This document shows positions 16,460 to 24,198 of a DNA stretch of 64,000 bases, one piece after another (the first letter of the stretch is position 1; every line of letters begins with the position of its first letter). The stretch is from UBA7672 sp044224605. Its GTDB lineage: Bacteria; Pseudomonadota; Alphaproteobacteria; Caulobacterales; Hyphomonadaceae. The stretch lies in assembly GCA_044224605.1 (NCBI GenBank), contig JBGAKC010000026.1:5486-69485 (forward strand), given 5' to 3'. The position numbers were made by a program, and so were the translations under genes. The notes beneath the pieces were generated by a model that saw nothing but the letters and a program-made list of their open reading frames with translations, was not told the DNA's origin and ran no database searches.

Positions 16460-17758
16460 ATGACGCGTGCTCCGAAGTCCTACCGGTCGCGTAAGCTTGG
16501 CGACCGCAGCCTGTCTCCTGAAACACTGATGATGGGGTACGGCTATTCGCCGGGCCTTTCAGAAGGCGCGCTGAAACCGCCCCTGTTCCAGACATCGACC
16601 TTTGTTTTTCGCAATGCGGAAGAGGGAAAGGCCTCTTTCGAACTCGCCTACGGCCTGCGCGAGAAGGCGCGCGATGAGGAGATGCACCTCATCTATTCGC
16701 GCATCAACAATCCGAACCTCGAAGTGCTGGAAGACAGGCTCGCCGTGTGGGACGGCGCGGAGAAGGCGCTGGCCTTCGCCTCGGGCATGGCTGCGATATC
16801 CACAGCATTGATGACGTTTCTGCGCCCAGGCGACAGCTTCGTGTTCTCCGAGCCTGTCTATGGCGGCACGGAATTCCTCGTTCACAATATTCTCCCCCAG
16901 TTCGGGGTAAAGGGCGTCGGCTTCATGGCCGAGGCCGGGGAAACTGGCCTGCGGGAAGCCGCCATGGCTGCAGCGGCGAAGGCGACGCGCTCCGGCGGCC
17001 GGGTGGGGGCGGTCTATGTCGAAACGCCAGCCAACCCGACCAATGGCCTGGTTGATATCGGCCTCGCCCGGTCGATCTCCGAGGACATGAAGACGGACAA
17101 GGGCCGGCCGCCTGTCATCGTGGACAACACCTTCCTCGGCCCGATCTGGCAGAAACCGCTGCAGCTGGGCGCAGACCTCTGCGTTACCTCGCTCACCAAA
17201 TATGTTGGTGGTCATTCAGACTTGATCGCAGGCGCAGTCGCGGGGGACGCGAGCTGGGTCAGCCAGGTGGCCGTGTTCCGCACCATCTTGGGCACGATGA
17301 CCGACCCGCACACGGCCTGGCTGCTGTTGCGCTCGCTGGAAACCCTGAAAGTGCGGATGGACGCCGCCGAACTCGGCGCACGGAAGGTCGCCGCCTATCT
17401 CCACAAGCATCCGCGCGTGAAATCGGTCTGGTATCTCGACTTCCTGCCGAAGGATCATCCCGATCGCGCGCTTTATGAAAAACAGTGCGTCACTGCGGGC
17501 TCGACCTTCTCCTTCGAGATCGATGGCGGCGAGAAGGAAGCTTTCGGCTTTCTCAACAAGCTGCAGGTCATCAAGCTGGCCGTTAGCCTCGGCGGCACGG
17601 AAACGCTCGCTTCGCACCCCGCGGCCATGACGCATTCCGATGTGCCGCCGGCCCAACGCCAGCGTCTTGGCATCACGGAGAGCCTGATCCGGCTGTCGAT
17701 CGGCATCGAGAACCCGGATGATCTGATCGCCGACATTGAACAGGCGCTGCAGGCATAG
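16460..17758 (+). CDS. Cystathionine gamma-synthase/methionine gamma-lyase family PLP enzyme
   Basis: 432 residues. Cys/Met-metabolism PLP family: YSRINNPNLEVLEDRLA.W (substrate/phosphate loop), ASGMAAISTALMTF, YGGTEFLV, and the PLP lysine in SLTKYVGGHSD (about residue 245). The C-terminal domain contains SLGGTETLASHPAAMTHS. The long N-terminus and insertions place it with cystathionine gamma-synthase family enzymes often annotated as methionine gamma-lyase-like, so it probably acts on sulfur amino acids; direction and substrate are uncertain. The next gene (P450) starts 3 bases after its stop, indicating an operon. Confidence 0.88.
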   Translation: MTRAPKSYRSRKLGDRSLSPETLMMGYGYSPGLSEGALKPPLFQTSTFVFRNAEEGKASFELAYGLREKARDEEMHLIYSRINNPNLEVLEDRLAVWDGAEKALAFASGMAAISTALMTFLRPGDSFVFSEPVYGGTEFLVHNILPQFGVKGVGFMAEAGETGLREAAMAAAAKATRSGGRVGAVYVETPANPTNGLVDIGLARSISEDMKTDKGRPPVIVDNTFLGPIWQKPLQLGADLCVTSLTKYVGGHSDLIAGAVAGDASWVSQVAVFRTILGTMTDPHTAWLLLRSLETLKVRMDAAELGARKVAAYLHKHPRVKSVWYLDFLPKDHPDRALYEKQCVTAGSTFSFEIDGGEKEAFGFLNKLQVIKLAVSLGGTETLASHPAAMTHSDVPPAQRQRLGITESLIRLSIGIENPDDLIADIEQALQA

Positions 17759-17761
17759 GCC

Positions 17762-19144
17762 ATGGCCGATACAATAGCCGACGCTGGCGCCTTCATTCCC
17801 CAGACGGTGATCCCGCCGGAGAAGCCGTTGCCGCTGGTGCGTGGCCTTGTCCAGATGACGGTGAACCCGCTCTACGTCTGGCCGCGGGCGATGTACGAGA
17901 ACCCGTATCACGGAGTGAAGTGGCTGGGCCGCACCTTCCACTACTTCCGCAAGCCAGAGCACATGAAGGCGGTTTTCCTCGACCACACGGATGTGTTCCG
18001 GAAATCGCCCTTCCAGAAGAAGTTGGTCGGACCGGCGGTCGGCGACGGGATGCTGACAGCGGAAGGCGAGCACTGGAAATTTCAGCGTCGCGCCGCCTCG
18101 CCGGCCTTCCGCATCGATGCTTTGCGTGCGCTGGCGCCGGCCTTCGTTGCATCGGCCGACGCCACGGTCGAGCGCATGAAGTCTGTTCCGGCGGGCCAGA
18201 CGGTCGACGTGATGGGCGAGATGCAGCACGCGACGCTCGACGTCATCGTCGAGACGATGCTCGGCGGCGCCGATCCCAGCTTCGGCTATGACCGCATGGC
18301 GAAGACGGTCAGCGACTACATCGAGACCATGGGACAGCCCGACATGCTCGACCTATTCGGCGCGCCAGGCTGGATCTGGCGGCCCTGGGGCGCAAGGGGG
18401 AGACGCGCTGCGGTGGGGCTGAAAGCATCAGCCGTCAACGCTATCGAGCGCCGTCGTGCATCCGGAGAGGAACGCAAGGACCTGCTCGGCTTGCTGTTGG
18501 CGGCGCACGATCCGGAAACCTGCAGGGGGCTTTCCGACATCGAGCTGCGCGACAATGTCGTGACCTTCATCGGCGCGGGCCACGAGACCACCGCGCTGGC
18601 GCTGACCTACGCGCTCTACCTTATCGCCAATGCGCCCGACGTGCAGGATCGGCTGCTGCGCGAAGTGCAGGAGGTTTGCGGCGACAGGCCGATCGACGCG
18701 GCCATGCTAGATGACCTGACCTTCCATGAGCAGGTGATCAAGGAAGCGATGCGACTCTATCCGCCTGTGTCGATCATTGATCGCATCGCATCGTCCGACA
18801 TCGACCTTGGCGACGCCAAAGTGAAGAAGGGCGATCTGGCTTTTGCGCTCGTCTACATCATGCATCGCCACAAGCTGCTCTGGGACAATCCCGAGCGCTT
18901 CGACCCGGATCGCTTTTCCGAGACACGCTCGGAAGGCCGGCACCGCTTCGCCTATATGCCGTTCGGTGCGGGACCTCGTATCTGCATCGGAATGAAATTC
19001 GCCTACATGGAGGCCGTCGCGATCCTTGCGACACTGGTGCGCAGCTTGCGCTTCCACCCGAATGTTGCTCACAAGGTAGAACCGAACATCCGGATCACGC
19101 TTCGGCCCGAAGGAGGCATGCCGCTCTTCGTGGAGCCCCGGTAG
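17762..19144 (+). CDS. Cytochrome P450
   Basis: 460 residues without a membrane anchor, so a soluble bacterial P450 monooxygenase. The oxygen-binding I-helix motif AGHETTALAL is near residue 275, the ExxR motif is in KEAMRLYPP near 330, and the heme-Cys loop is FGAGPRICIGMKFAYMEA with Cys near 406. The heme loop and the PERFDPDRF segment resemble the long-chain/CYP4-like side of bacterial P450s, which suggests a hydrophobic substrate (inference). No ferredoxin gene is adjacent. Middle gene of a three-gene run. Confidence 0.93.
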   Translation: MADTIADAGAFIPQTVIPPEKPLPLVRGLVQMTVNPLYVWPRAMYENPYHGVKWLGRTFHYFRKPEHMKAVFLDHTDVFRKSPFQKKLVGPAVGDGMLTAEGEHWKFQRRAASPAFRIDALRALAPAFVASADATVERMKSVPAGQTVDVMGEMQHATLDVIVETMLGGADPSFGYDRMAKTVSDYIETMGQPDMLDLFGAPGWIWRPWGARGRRAAVGLKASAVNAIERRRASGEERKDLLGLLLAAHDPETCRGLSDIELRDNVVTFIGAGHETTALALTYALYLIANAPDVQDRLLREVQEVCGDRPIDAAMLDDLTFHEQVIKEAMRLYPPVSIIDRIASSDIDLGDAKVKKGDLAFALVYIMHRHKLLWDNPERFDPDRFSETRSEGRHRFAYMPFGAGPRICIGMKFAYMEAVAILATLVRSLRFHPNVAHKVEPNIRITLRPEGGMPLFVEPR

Positions 19145-19153
19145 GAGTGGTTC

Positions 19154-19717
19154 TTGAGTGCGCTTGCCCGAATTCCCGCCCCGAAGGATCTCATGGGGTA
19201 TGTGCAGGACCTGCTCTGGTCATCGGGAGAACTCGGCCGTTGTATATGTCGCCGCGGCTGGATGAAGCCGGAAGCGTGGGCGCTGGCTCCTGCTGACACG
19301 CCCGCAGCGCAGATCCTGTCCGACTCCGCGAACAAGGTCATGAAGACCGGCAACGCCAATGAATGGCTCGATGCCTGGATCATCGCACAGGCCAAGGTTT
19401 CGCAGAACCTCTGCCTCGTTGCGCACGATCCGCTCGCCCCGCCCGTCGATGCACACGCCGACATCTTCGACTGTCCGGGCCGCTGGGATACGCGGGGCGG
19501 GGAGAGCTATCTCGTCGTGCAGAAGGATGCGCTCGCGCCGGGCGTCGTGCAGGCAGTGAACCGGTTGATGATGGGAGACCAGTACGTGCTCTTCATCATC
19601 GAAGACAATTGGCCCTTCGGCGAAACGCGCACGCTGGACAGTCTCGCCTACGGCGTCCGGCACGTGATCGTGCCGATCGCCGAGGGCGAGAGCTATGGCG
19701 TCATCTCGGGCGACTAG
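19154..19717 (+). CDS. Conserved-looking hypothetical protein following the P450 gene
   Basis: 187 residues. The start is TTG at 19154, placed 9 bases after the P450 stop with GGAG inside the stop region at normal spacing; an ATG at 19193 is the alternative. No recognised domain. There are no signal peptide or membrane segments. It contains single Cys residues in LGRCICRRGW and DCPGRWDTRGGESYLVV, and a tail YGVRHVIVPIAEGESYGVIS. Codon use and the close spacing support a real gene co-expressed with the P450. Its stop overlaps the convergent osmC-like stop by 4 bases. Confidence 0.7.
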   Translation: MSALARIPAPKDLMGYVQDLLWSSGELGRCICRRGWMKPEAWALAPADTPAAQILSDSANKVMKTGNANEWLDAWIIAQAKVSQNLCLVAHDPLAPPVDAHADIFDCPGRWDTRGGESYLVVQKDALAPGVVQAVNRLMMGDQYVLFIIEDNWPFGETRTLDSLAYGVRHVIVPIAEGESYGVISGD

Positions 19718-20154
19718 GCTTCGAGCTTCGCATCCAGCGTGATCTCGATCGCGCCGAGCGCGCGCGAGACGGGGCACCCGGTCTTGGCCTTGTTCGCCAG
19801 CTCGATGAACTGCGCCTCGCTCAGGCCGGGCACGTTTCCGCGCAGCGTCAGCGCGCTCTTCGAGATTGTGTTGCCTTTGCCCTCGACCGGTCCGATCGTC
19901 ACTTCGGCGTCGGTCGTCAGTTTCGCCGCCGGATGGCCGGCTTCGGCGAGGAAGTGCGACAGCTGCATGGTAAAGCAGCTTGCATGCGCTGCAGCTATCA
20001 GCTCTTCGGGGTTCGTCGCCGACGTGCCGCTCTCATCCTCGAAGCGCGCCTTGAACGTATAGGGCGAGTCCTTCAATGCCCCGCTCTGCGTCGAGATCGA
20101 CCCCTTGCCGTCGCGAAGCGCGCCGGACCATTGGGCCTGTGCTGTGCGTTTCAT
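19714..20154 (-). CDS. OsmC/Ohr family peroxiredoxin
   Basis: 146 residues. Thiol peroxidase family that reduces organic hydroperoxides. The reactive Cys lies in AAAHASCFTMQLSHFL (about residue 60) and the second in TGCPVSRAL (about 126), the usual spacing. The NPEELIAAAHASC block is the family hallmark and matches the OsmC (YajO-like OsmC subgroup) more than Ohr. No OhrR-type regulator is adjacent. The minus-strand terminator of ssrA lies upstream. Confidence 0.92.
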   Translation of the reverse strand: MKRTAQAQWSGALRDGKGSISTQSGALKDSPYTFKARFEDESGTSATNPEELIAAAHASCFTMQLSHFLAEAGHPAAKLTTDAEVTIGPVEGKGNTISKSALTLRGNVPGLSEAQFIELANKAKTGCPVSRALGAIEITLDAKLEA

Positions 20155-20230
20155 GGAAAGCCTCCGGTGTTGCTCAACGCAACATAGGTCCGAGGAAGAT
20201 GGGCTGGGAGCGCTGCCTCGCGCGATGCCG

Positions 20231-20270
20231 GAAAATAAGTGGGGCGGCTTCTGTTGCCAGGCGCCGCCCC
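20231..20270 (-). terminator. ssrA terminator
   Basis: On the minus strand GGGGCGGC (complement of 20263-20270) pairs with GCCGCCCC (20241-20248), followed by ACTTATTTT. It lies directly after the 3' hairpin of the tmRNA coding piece and would end the ssrA transcript. Confidence 0.8.
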
Positions 20271-20274
20271 GTGC

Positions 20275-20561
20275 CCCGCCTTAGCTTGCTAGAGCTAAGG
20301 ACTTAGGTTCGGATTAGATCCGCTGCTTACGCAGCAAGAGCTTGATCCTGAGCAAAGTTGTCGTTGGCAACTATTGCAATGGGCTTCTGTCGGGGCCCAG
20401 GCGGGCAAAGTCATCGCCTTTACACGTCCGTCGATCCTGTGTCGGCCCCAGACAGTCCGGGCAACGATCCCGGGGAGAAATCTGGTGGAGCCGCCGGGCA
20501 CTGCCCCCGGGTCCGGTCCGCTTATTGCGCGAGGGTTTATCGCCATAGTTCCTTGCGGAAC
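20275..20561 (-). ncRNA. ssrA: tmRNA, circularly permuted two-piece form
   Basis: Transfer-messenger RNA that rescues stalled ribosomes and adds a degradation tag. The order on the minus strand is permuted: the acceptor piece comes first and ends with GGCUCCACCA at 20483; a short intervening segment (20450-20482) follows; the coding piece then begins with GGGGCCGACACAGGAUCGAC at 20449. GGGGCC of the coding piece pairs with GGCUCC of the acceptor piece to rebuild the tRNA-like acceptor stem. The tag frame starts at the resume codon GCC (20368) and reads ANDNFAQDQALAA, with TAA at 20329-20327. A perfect 8-bp hairpin (CCTTAGCT/AGCTAAGG, 20279-20300) ends the coding piece. This permuted form is known in alphaproteobacteria. 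The outer ends are estimates. Confidence 0.95.
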
Positions 20562-20567
20562 GGAATG

Positions 20568-20596
20568 AATATAGGGGTGAAAAGGTTAAGCGCCAA
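20568..20596 (-). promoter_or_regulatory. Candidate sigma-70-type promoter of ssrA
   Basis: On the minus strand TTGGCG (20596-20591) and TATATT (20573-20568) are separated by exactly 17 bases. Transcription would start near 20561, just before the acceptor piece. The spacing and the good -10 support the call; the -35 matches at four of six positions. Confidence 0.65.
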
Positions 20597-20604
20597 CCAT
20601 GCAC

Positions 20605-20718
20605 TCAGCGTCGGATAAGCCCTGTATCCACGCCAAACAGCGTCAGGATCAGAAGGCCCGCCAGTCCAAGCATCAGCACCGCGCCGAGAATGCGGATCGC
20701 ATATAAGACCCTGTACAT
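20605..20718 (-). CDS. Small single-helix membrane protein ORF upstream of ssrA
   Basis: 37 residues from the ATG at 20718, which has GGAG 8 bases upstream; an in-frame ATG at 20724 would add two residues. The sequence begins MYRVLYAIRILGAVLML, continues with a hydrophobic GLAGLLILTLFGVD stretch and ends in RR, giving one membrane helix with positive charges at both ends. No family recognised. It lies immediately upstream of the ssrA promoter on the same strand and ends within it. Confidence 0.45.
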   Translation of the reverse strand: MYRVLYAIRILGAVLMLGLAGLLILTLFGVDTGLIRR

Positions 20719-20767
20719 GCGCATGGCTCCGCCGCTTCACGCAGCCAATCCTGCCACATTCCGCGTA

Positions 20768-21184
20768 TCAGTGCGCGCCGATGCAGAACGCGTTGAGACG
20801 GTTGCCGTCCGGATCACGGAAATAGGCCGCATAAAGCCCGCCGCGCTCGCACGGCGCGCCTTCACCGGCCCCGCCATGCTCCAGCGCGATTTCATAGAGC
20901 CTCTGCACTTGTTCGGGATCGTCCACCTGCAGCGGAACCATGCCGTGCACAGGCGTCGGAAAAGCGTCGGGCAGGGCGACGCCGAAACCCGGCGCGCCGC
21001 CCGGCAGACCCCAGCCCACAAAGGCTTCGGACTCCACCGACCGGCCAACACCCATTTCACGGGCGATAAGTTCATAGAACCGCGATGCACGCGCGATGTC
21101 GCGCGTTTCCAGCGTCACATAACCCGTGGCGAGCGCCTTCGCCCGATACGTCTGACCACTCGCAAACCCGGCGTCATATGCCAT
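20768..21184 (-). CDS. VOC (glyoxalase-like) family protein
   Basis: 138 residues. The vicinal-oxygen-chelate fold is indicated by TGYVTLETRDIARASRFYE (about 20-38) and the C-terminal YAAYFRDPDGNRLNAF with the usual metal-type Glu replaced by Asn-Ala-Phe. VOC proteins include glyoxalases, dioxygenases and resistance proteins; the specific reaction is not evident. Two further VOC proteins occur near 59 kb in this window and share the GGLY/GFYGAYFRDxDGNKL block. Confidence 0.85.
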   Translation of the reverse strand: MAYDAGFASGQTYRAKALATGYVTLETRDIARASRFYELIAREMGVGRSVESEAFVGWGLPGGAPGFGVALPDAFPTPVHGMVPLQVDDPEQVQRLYEIALEHGGAGEGAPCERGGLYAAYFRDPDGNRLNAFCIGAH

Positions 21185-21382
21185 GATCTACTTCTCCAGA
21201 CTCACCCGGAATCAATCGCAGGAACAAAAGTAGAACATCAGAGTCCCTTCGGCAAGGGATATCTGCATGAGGGCTATTCCTCGGGATTAGAGGCCCGCCG
21301 GGAGAATCCTGATGGCGCGGCCGCCGGTTTTGCGTAGCATCACTGCGTTGTTTTCTGTCGAACATTCCTTGGGGAGGGACGG

Positions 21383-22126
21383 ATGCTGAAGAAGCTGCTC
21401 GCAGAATTTCTGGGTACCGCCACGCTCGTTCTGCTGGGGTGCGGCGCGGCTGTTCTCGCCGGTCCGCAGGTCGGACAGCTCGGGATCGCTTTCGCCTTTG
21501 GTCTCGCGATCGTGGCGATGGCCTATGGCATCGGCCCAATCTCCGGCTGCCATGTGAATCCGGCGGTGTCGTTCGGCGCCTATCTCGCCGGCCGCATGGG
21601 GATCAACGAGATGGTGCAATACTGGCTGGCGCAATTCCTCGGCGCGCTGCTCGGCGCCGCGATCCTTCTCGTGATCGCTTCTGGCCAGGCCGGTTTCCAG
21701 GTCGGCGCCTTCGGTCTCGGCTCGAACGGCTGGGGCGACACCTATCCGCTCGGCAAGTATTCGATGACCGCGGCGCTCACCTTCGAGATCGTCGCCACCT
21801 TCCTGTTCGTCACCGTCATCCTCGGCTCGACGCAGTCCAAGGCGCCGTCCGCCTTCGCTGGCCTCGCGATCGGCCTCACGCTGACGCTGATCCACATCGT
21901 CGGCATCCAGGTGACAGGCGTGTCGGTGAACCCGGCCCGTTCGTTTGGCCCGGCGGTGATTGCGCAGGGCGAGGCGCTGAGCCAGCTCTGGCTCTTCATC
22001 ATCGCCCCGCTGGTCGGTGCGGCCATTGCCGGCCTCCTGTTCCGTACGAAGATCCTCGAGGCCGACGGGGACGTTGCGGGGGCGGATAAAGCGACCGAGC
22101 AGACCGCAAACCTGGCCAAGAAATAG
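21383..22126 (+). CDS. aqpZ: Aquaporin Z-type water channel
   Basis: 247 residues with six membrane helices and the two half-helix NPA boxes, HVNPAVSF (about 63) and SVNPARSFGPA (about 185). The Arg after the second NPA and His in the ar/R region (LTLIHIVGIQVTG) fit a water-selective AqpZ rather than a glycerol facilitator. A polar tail of about 25 residues follows the last helix. ATG at 21383 preceded by GGGGAGGG. Confidence 0.94.
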   Translation: MLKKLLAEFLGTATLVLLGCGAAVLAGPQVGQLGIAFAFGLAIVAMAYGIGPISGCHVNPAVSFGAYLAGRMGINEMVQYWLAQFLGALLGAAILLVIASGQAGFQVGAFGLGSNGWGDTYPLGKYSMTAALTFEIVATFLFVTVILGSTQSKAPSAFAGLAIGLTLTLIHIVGIQVTGVSVNPARSFGPAVIAQGEALSQLWLFIIAPLVGAAIAGLLFRTKILEADGDVAGADKATEQTANLAKK

Positions 22127-22164
22127 GATTTCGCCTGTTCGGACTTTCCAGGACGCGCACGGCT

Positions 22165-22668
22165 GTGCCGGGCGGCGGCTCTGTCGCCATTCCCGAGCCA
22201 TACAACCGCAAGCCGAGCTATCCGACCTATGGCGAGCGGGCGGCGGACAAGGTGCTGTTCGCCTATCGCAACTGGCGTTCGACAATGTCGGGCCATCCCG
22301 AATGCGACGGTCTTGTTGCAGTCTCGCTCGCCGGCGCGTTCGGCGATCTTCGCGAGTTCAAGGCCAATTGCAGCATTGGCCTCTCGATCCAGTGGGCGCA
22401 TGCCGACACGATTCCGGGACAGGCGTGGACCGGCGATGAAAGGCGCTATCCGGTCGAGGAGCGCAGCGGTCCCGATGGTCCTGAGATGGTGCAGCTGCTC
22501 TGCGTGCATCGTGTCGGATTGTTCGGCGTCTATGATGATCCTGCGGTGATGTATGTCGCCGGATTTCGCAATGGCGTGCATGCCAGCGTGTGGATCACGA
22601 ACCGCGATGGCGGCATTCGCCGCGCCGTGCGACCCGTCGATCGCATCGCGGCTTCCTTCCGGCCCTGA
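22165..22668 (+). CDS. Hypothetical protein
   Basis: 167 residues as drawn from a GTG at 22165; the N-terminus is uncertain because the frame is open upstream and no good ribosome binding site decides. The body is compositionally coding: KVLFAYRNWRSTMSGHPECDGLVAVSLAGAF and VYDDPAVMYVAGFRNG are well-ordered segments. No domain recognised, and no signal peptide or membrane helix. It follows aqpZ on the same strand with a gap of about 40 bases. Confidence 0.5.
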   Translation: MPGGGSVAIPEPYNRKPSYPTYGERAADKVLFAYRNWRSTMSGHPECDGLVAVSLAGAFGDLREFKANCSIGLSIQWAHADTIPGQAWTGDERRYPVEERSGPDGPEMVQLLCVHRVGLFGVYDDPAVMYVAGFRNGVHASVWITNRDGGIRRAVRPVDRIAASFRP

Positions 22669-22844
22669 GATCATCTGCGAAACAACGTGAGCAGATTTAA
22701 TCTGCATGTCATTCCATCGCCCAATCCTCGCCCCATATGAGCGCTTCAAGGAGATGTGGGGCGGCGTATCCGGAGCCGGTGAAGTCGCGAAACGTTTCTC
22801 GCGGGTTCATCAGACAAACAAGTCGTCAGTGCAGGAGTTCGGCC

Positions 22845-23021
22845 ATGGTCGAGACACGCAACCTCGAGGATTCCCGGCGCGACGAGCGCCTGCTGGTGGA
22901 TCGCCTTGTGAAGCGTCAGGGTCTCAGCCGTGATGAAGCCCTGCGAACCGTAGGCGACTATCGCGAAGGCAAGCGCGTGGAGATCGACCCGATCCTGATG
23001 GAAGGTCTGGATTCGCTCTAG
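22845..23021 (+). CDS. Small charged hypothetical protein
   Basis: 58 residues; ATG at 22845 with GCAGGAG upstream. Strongly charged, probably helical: DSRRDERLLVDRLVKRQGLS then DEALRTVGDYREGKRVEIDP. The middle resembles ribbon-helix-helix or antitoxin-type small proteins only in size and charge, so no function is assigned. It ends in a convergent 4-base overlap with the next minus-strand gene. Confidence 0.55.
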   Translation: MVETRNLEDSRRDERLLVDRLVKRQGLSRDEALRTVGDYREGKRVEIDPILMEGLDSL

Positions 23022-23230
23022 CGCTTCGCGAACGACAGCTTCTTCGCCTTCATCGCGGCCTTGATCGACGTCATGGCGTTCGGCCCCATGCCGTGCAACG
23101 CGATGACATCGGCTTCGCGCGCCTTTGCAAGCTTTGCGAGGTTTGTGAGGCCGGCGCCGGCAAGCGCACGCATCGCCGGGGCTGCGAGTTTCGGAAGGTC
23201 AGATGGGGGTGAGGGCGGCTTGGCCATCAT
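23018..23230 (-). CDS. Small helix-hairpin-helix (RNAP alpha-CTD-like) protein
   Basis: 70 residues. The core LPKLAAPAMRALAGAGLTNL..KLAKAREADVIALHGMGPNAM is the helix-hairpin-helix fold shared with the RNA polymerase alpha C-terminal domain (GLTNL..L, LHGMGP turn), so it may bind DNA or act as a small regulator. The start at 23230 (ATGATGG) overlaps the stop of the ABM monooxygenase gene, showing translational coupling. A Pro-rich stretch of about 15 residues precedes the fold. Confidence 0.72.
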   Translation of the reverse strand: MMAKPPSPPSDLPKLAAPAMRALAGAGLTNLAKLAKAREADVIALHGMGPNAMTSIKAAMKAKKLSFAKR

Positions 23231-23514
23231 GCCCTCGGCGTAGCGTCGTAGAGCGTGCGCTGCTCGCGCGGATAGTGGCCGCTGGCTTCGCGCCACTTCA
23301 GGAAATGCGCCGATGCCGCATGCGCCTTCAGCGCAGCGTCATCCCGATAGATTTCGAATACGCGGAGGACATCCGGTTCGAGCAGATCGAAGCCGTAGCT
23401 ATAGGCAAGGCACCCCGGTTCCTGGCGCGAGGCTGTCACAACGGCTTCCATGGCGGGACGCAGCGCGGCCTGTTCGGCGCGAGGCACGCGCAGGTTCACG
23501 GTAAGAATGAGCAT
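23227..23514 (-). CDS. Antibiotic biosynthesis monooxygenase (ABM) family protein
   Basis: 95 residues with the dimeric alpha+beta barrel pattern of the ABM/YgiN family: N-terminal ILTVNLRVPRAEQAAL, ASRQEPGCLAYSYG and VFEIYRDDAALKAHAASAHF. Members include quinol monooxygenases and heme-degrading or purely scavenging proteins; the exact role is open. First gene of a pair with the overlapping helix-hairpin-helix gene. Confidence 0.86.
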   Translation of the reverse strand: MLILTVNLRVPRAEQAALRPAMEAVVTASRQEPGCLAYSYGFDLLEPDVLRVFEIYRDDAALKAHAASAHFLKWREASGHYPREQRTLYDATPRA

Positions 23515-23548
23515 GCTGTTTCTCGACCGAGGAGGTTGGCGGAACGAT

Positions 23549-24040
23549 CTATTTGAGCCAGTCCTTGTCGTCGAGCATCTCCCAGATCTTGTCCGTCAGA
23601 CGCGTATAGACTTCGAGATTGGCCTGCAGGTTGTCGTGCGATATGCCGCCGTCGAAGATGACGTAGCGGCTGACCTTCAGACGACCATCATCGCCGCGAT
23701 AGTCGGCCAGGGCGGCATAGTCGACCGCAGCAAGCGCATCGTCGATCAGGTTGTCGTCGGCCAGCGTGAAGGAGGCGACGAACTCCGCGCCCGTGCACCG
23801 CTGACTGGCCTCCGGCGTGTCGCACTGGAATCCGTAGACACCGTAGACGAGGCCGCTTTCCGCCTTCACGGCCAAGTAGCGAAGATCGCCTGATACGCCT
23901 TCGCTGGTGATGGCAAGCCCCGCGGTTGTAAGTTCCGAACGCATGTCGGCCCACGAGAAATCCTTCATCAGGCCTTGCCCGAAGGCCGGGGCGCCGACAG
24001 AACCAAGCGCCACGAGCGCAAGCGTCGCCAGAATCCGCAT
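23549..24040 (-). CDS. Secreted YbjN-like protein
   Basis: 163 residues from ATG 24040 (GGGGAG upstream); the longer frame adds unconserved sequence. The signal peptide of about 20 residues ends in APAFGQ. The mature part resembles YbjN/sensory-chaperone-like domains, with FSWADMRSELTTAGLAI near the N-terminus, FVASFTLADDNLIDDALAAV in the centre and YVIFDGGISHDNLQANLEVY near the end. The role of exported members is unknown. It is divergent from thyA. Confidence 0.72.
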   Translation of the reverse strand: MRILATLALVALGSVGAPAFGQGLMKDFSWADMRSELTTAGLAITSEGVSGDLRYLAVKAESGLVYGVYGFQCDTPEASQRCTGAEFVASFTLADDNLIDDALAAVDYAALADYRGDDGRLKVSRYVIFDGGISHDNLQANLEVYTRLTDKIWEMLDDKDWLK

Positions 24041-24198
24041 CAAAAAGCTCCCCTGTTTGCCACGGCCGCCCCTCGGCCAAGCCTCACAGGAAGTTGCCAT
24101 ACCGGCCGGACCCGCGCCATGGCGGCCTTGCACACCGGCCAGGGCGGCGTCATGTCTGCGGTCAGCCCTTTTCCAGGCCGATTCCGGAAGAATCCCGC

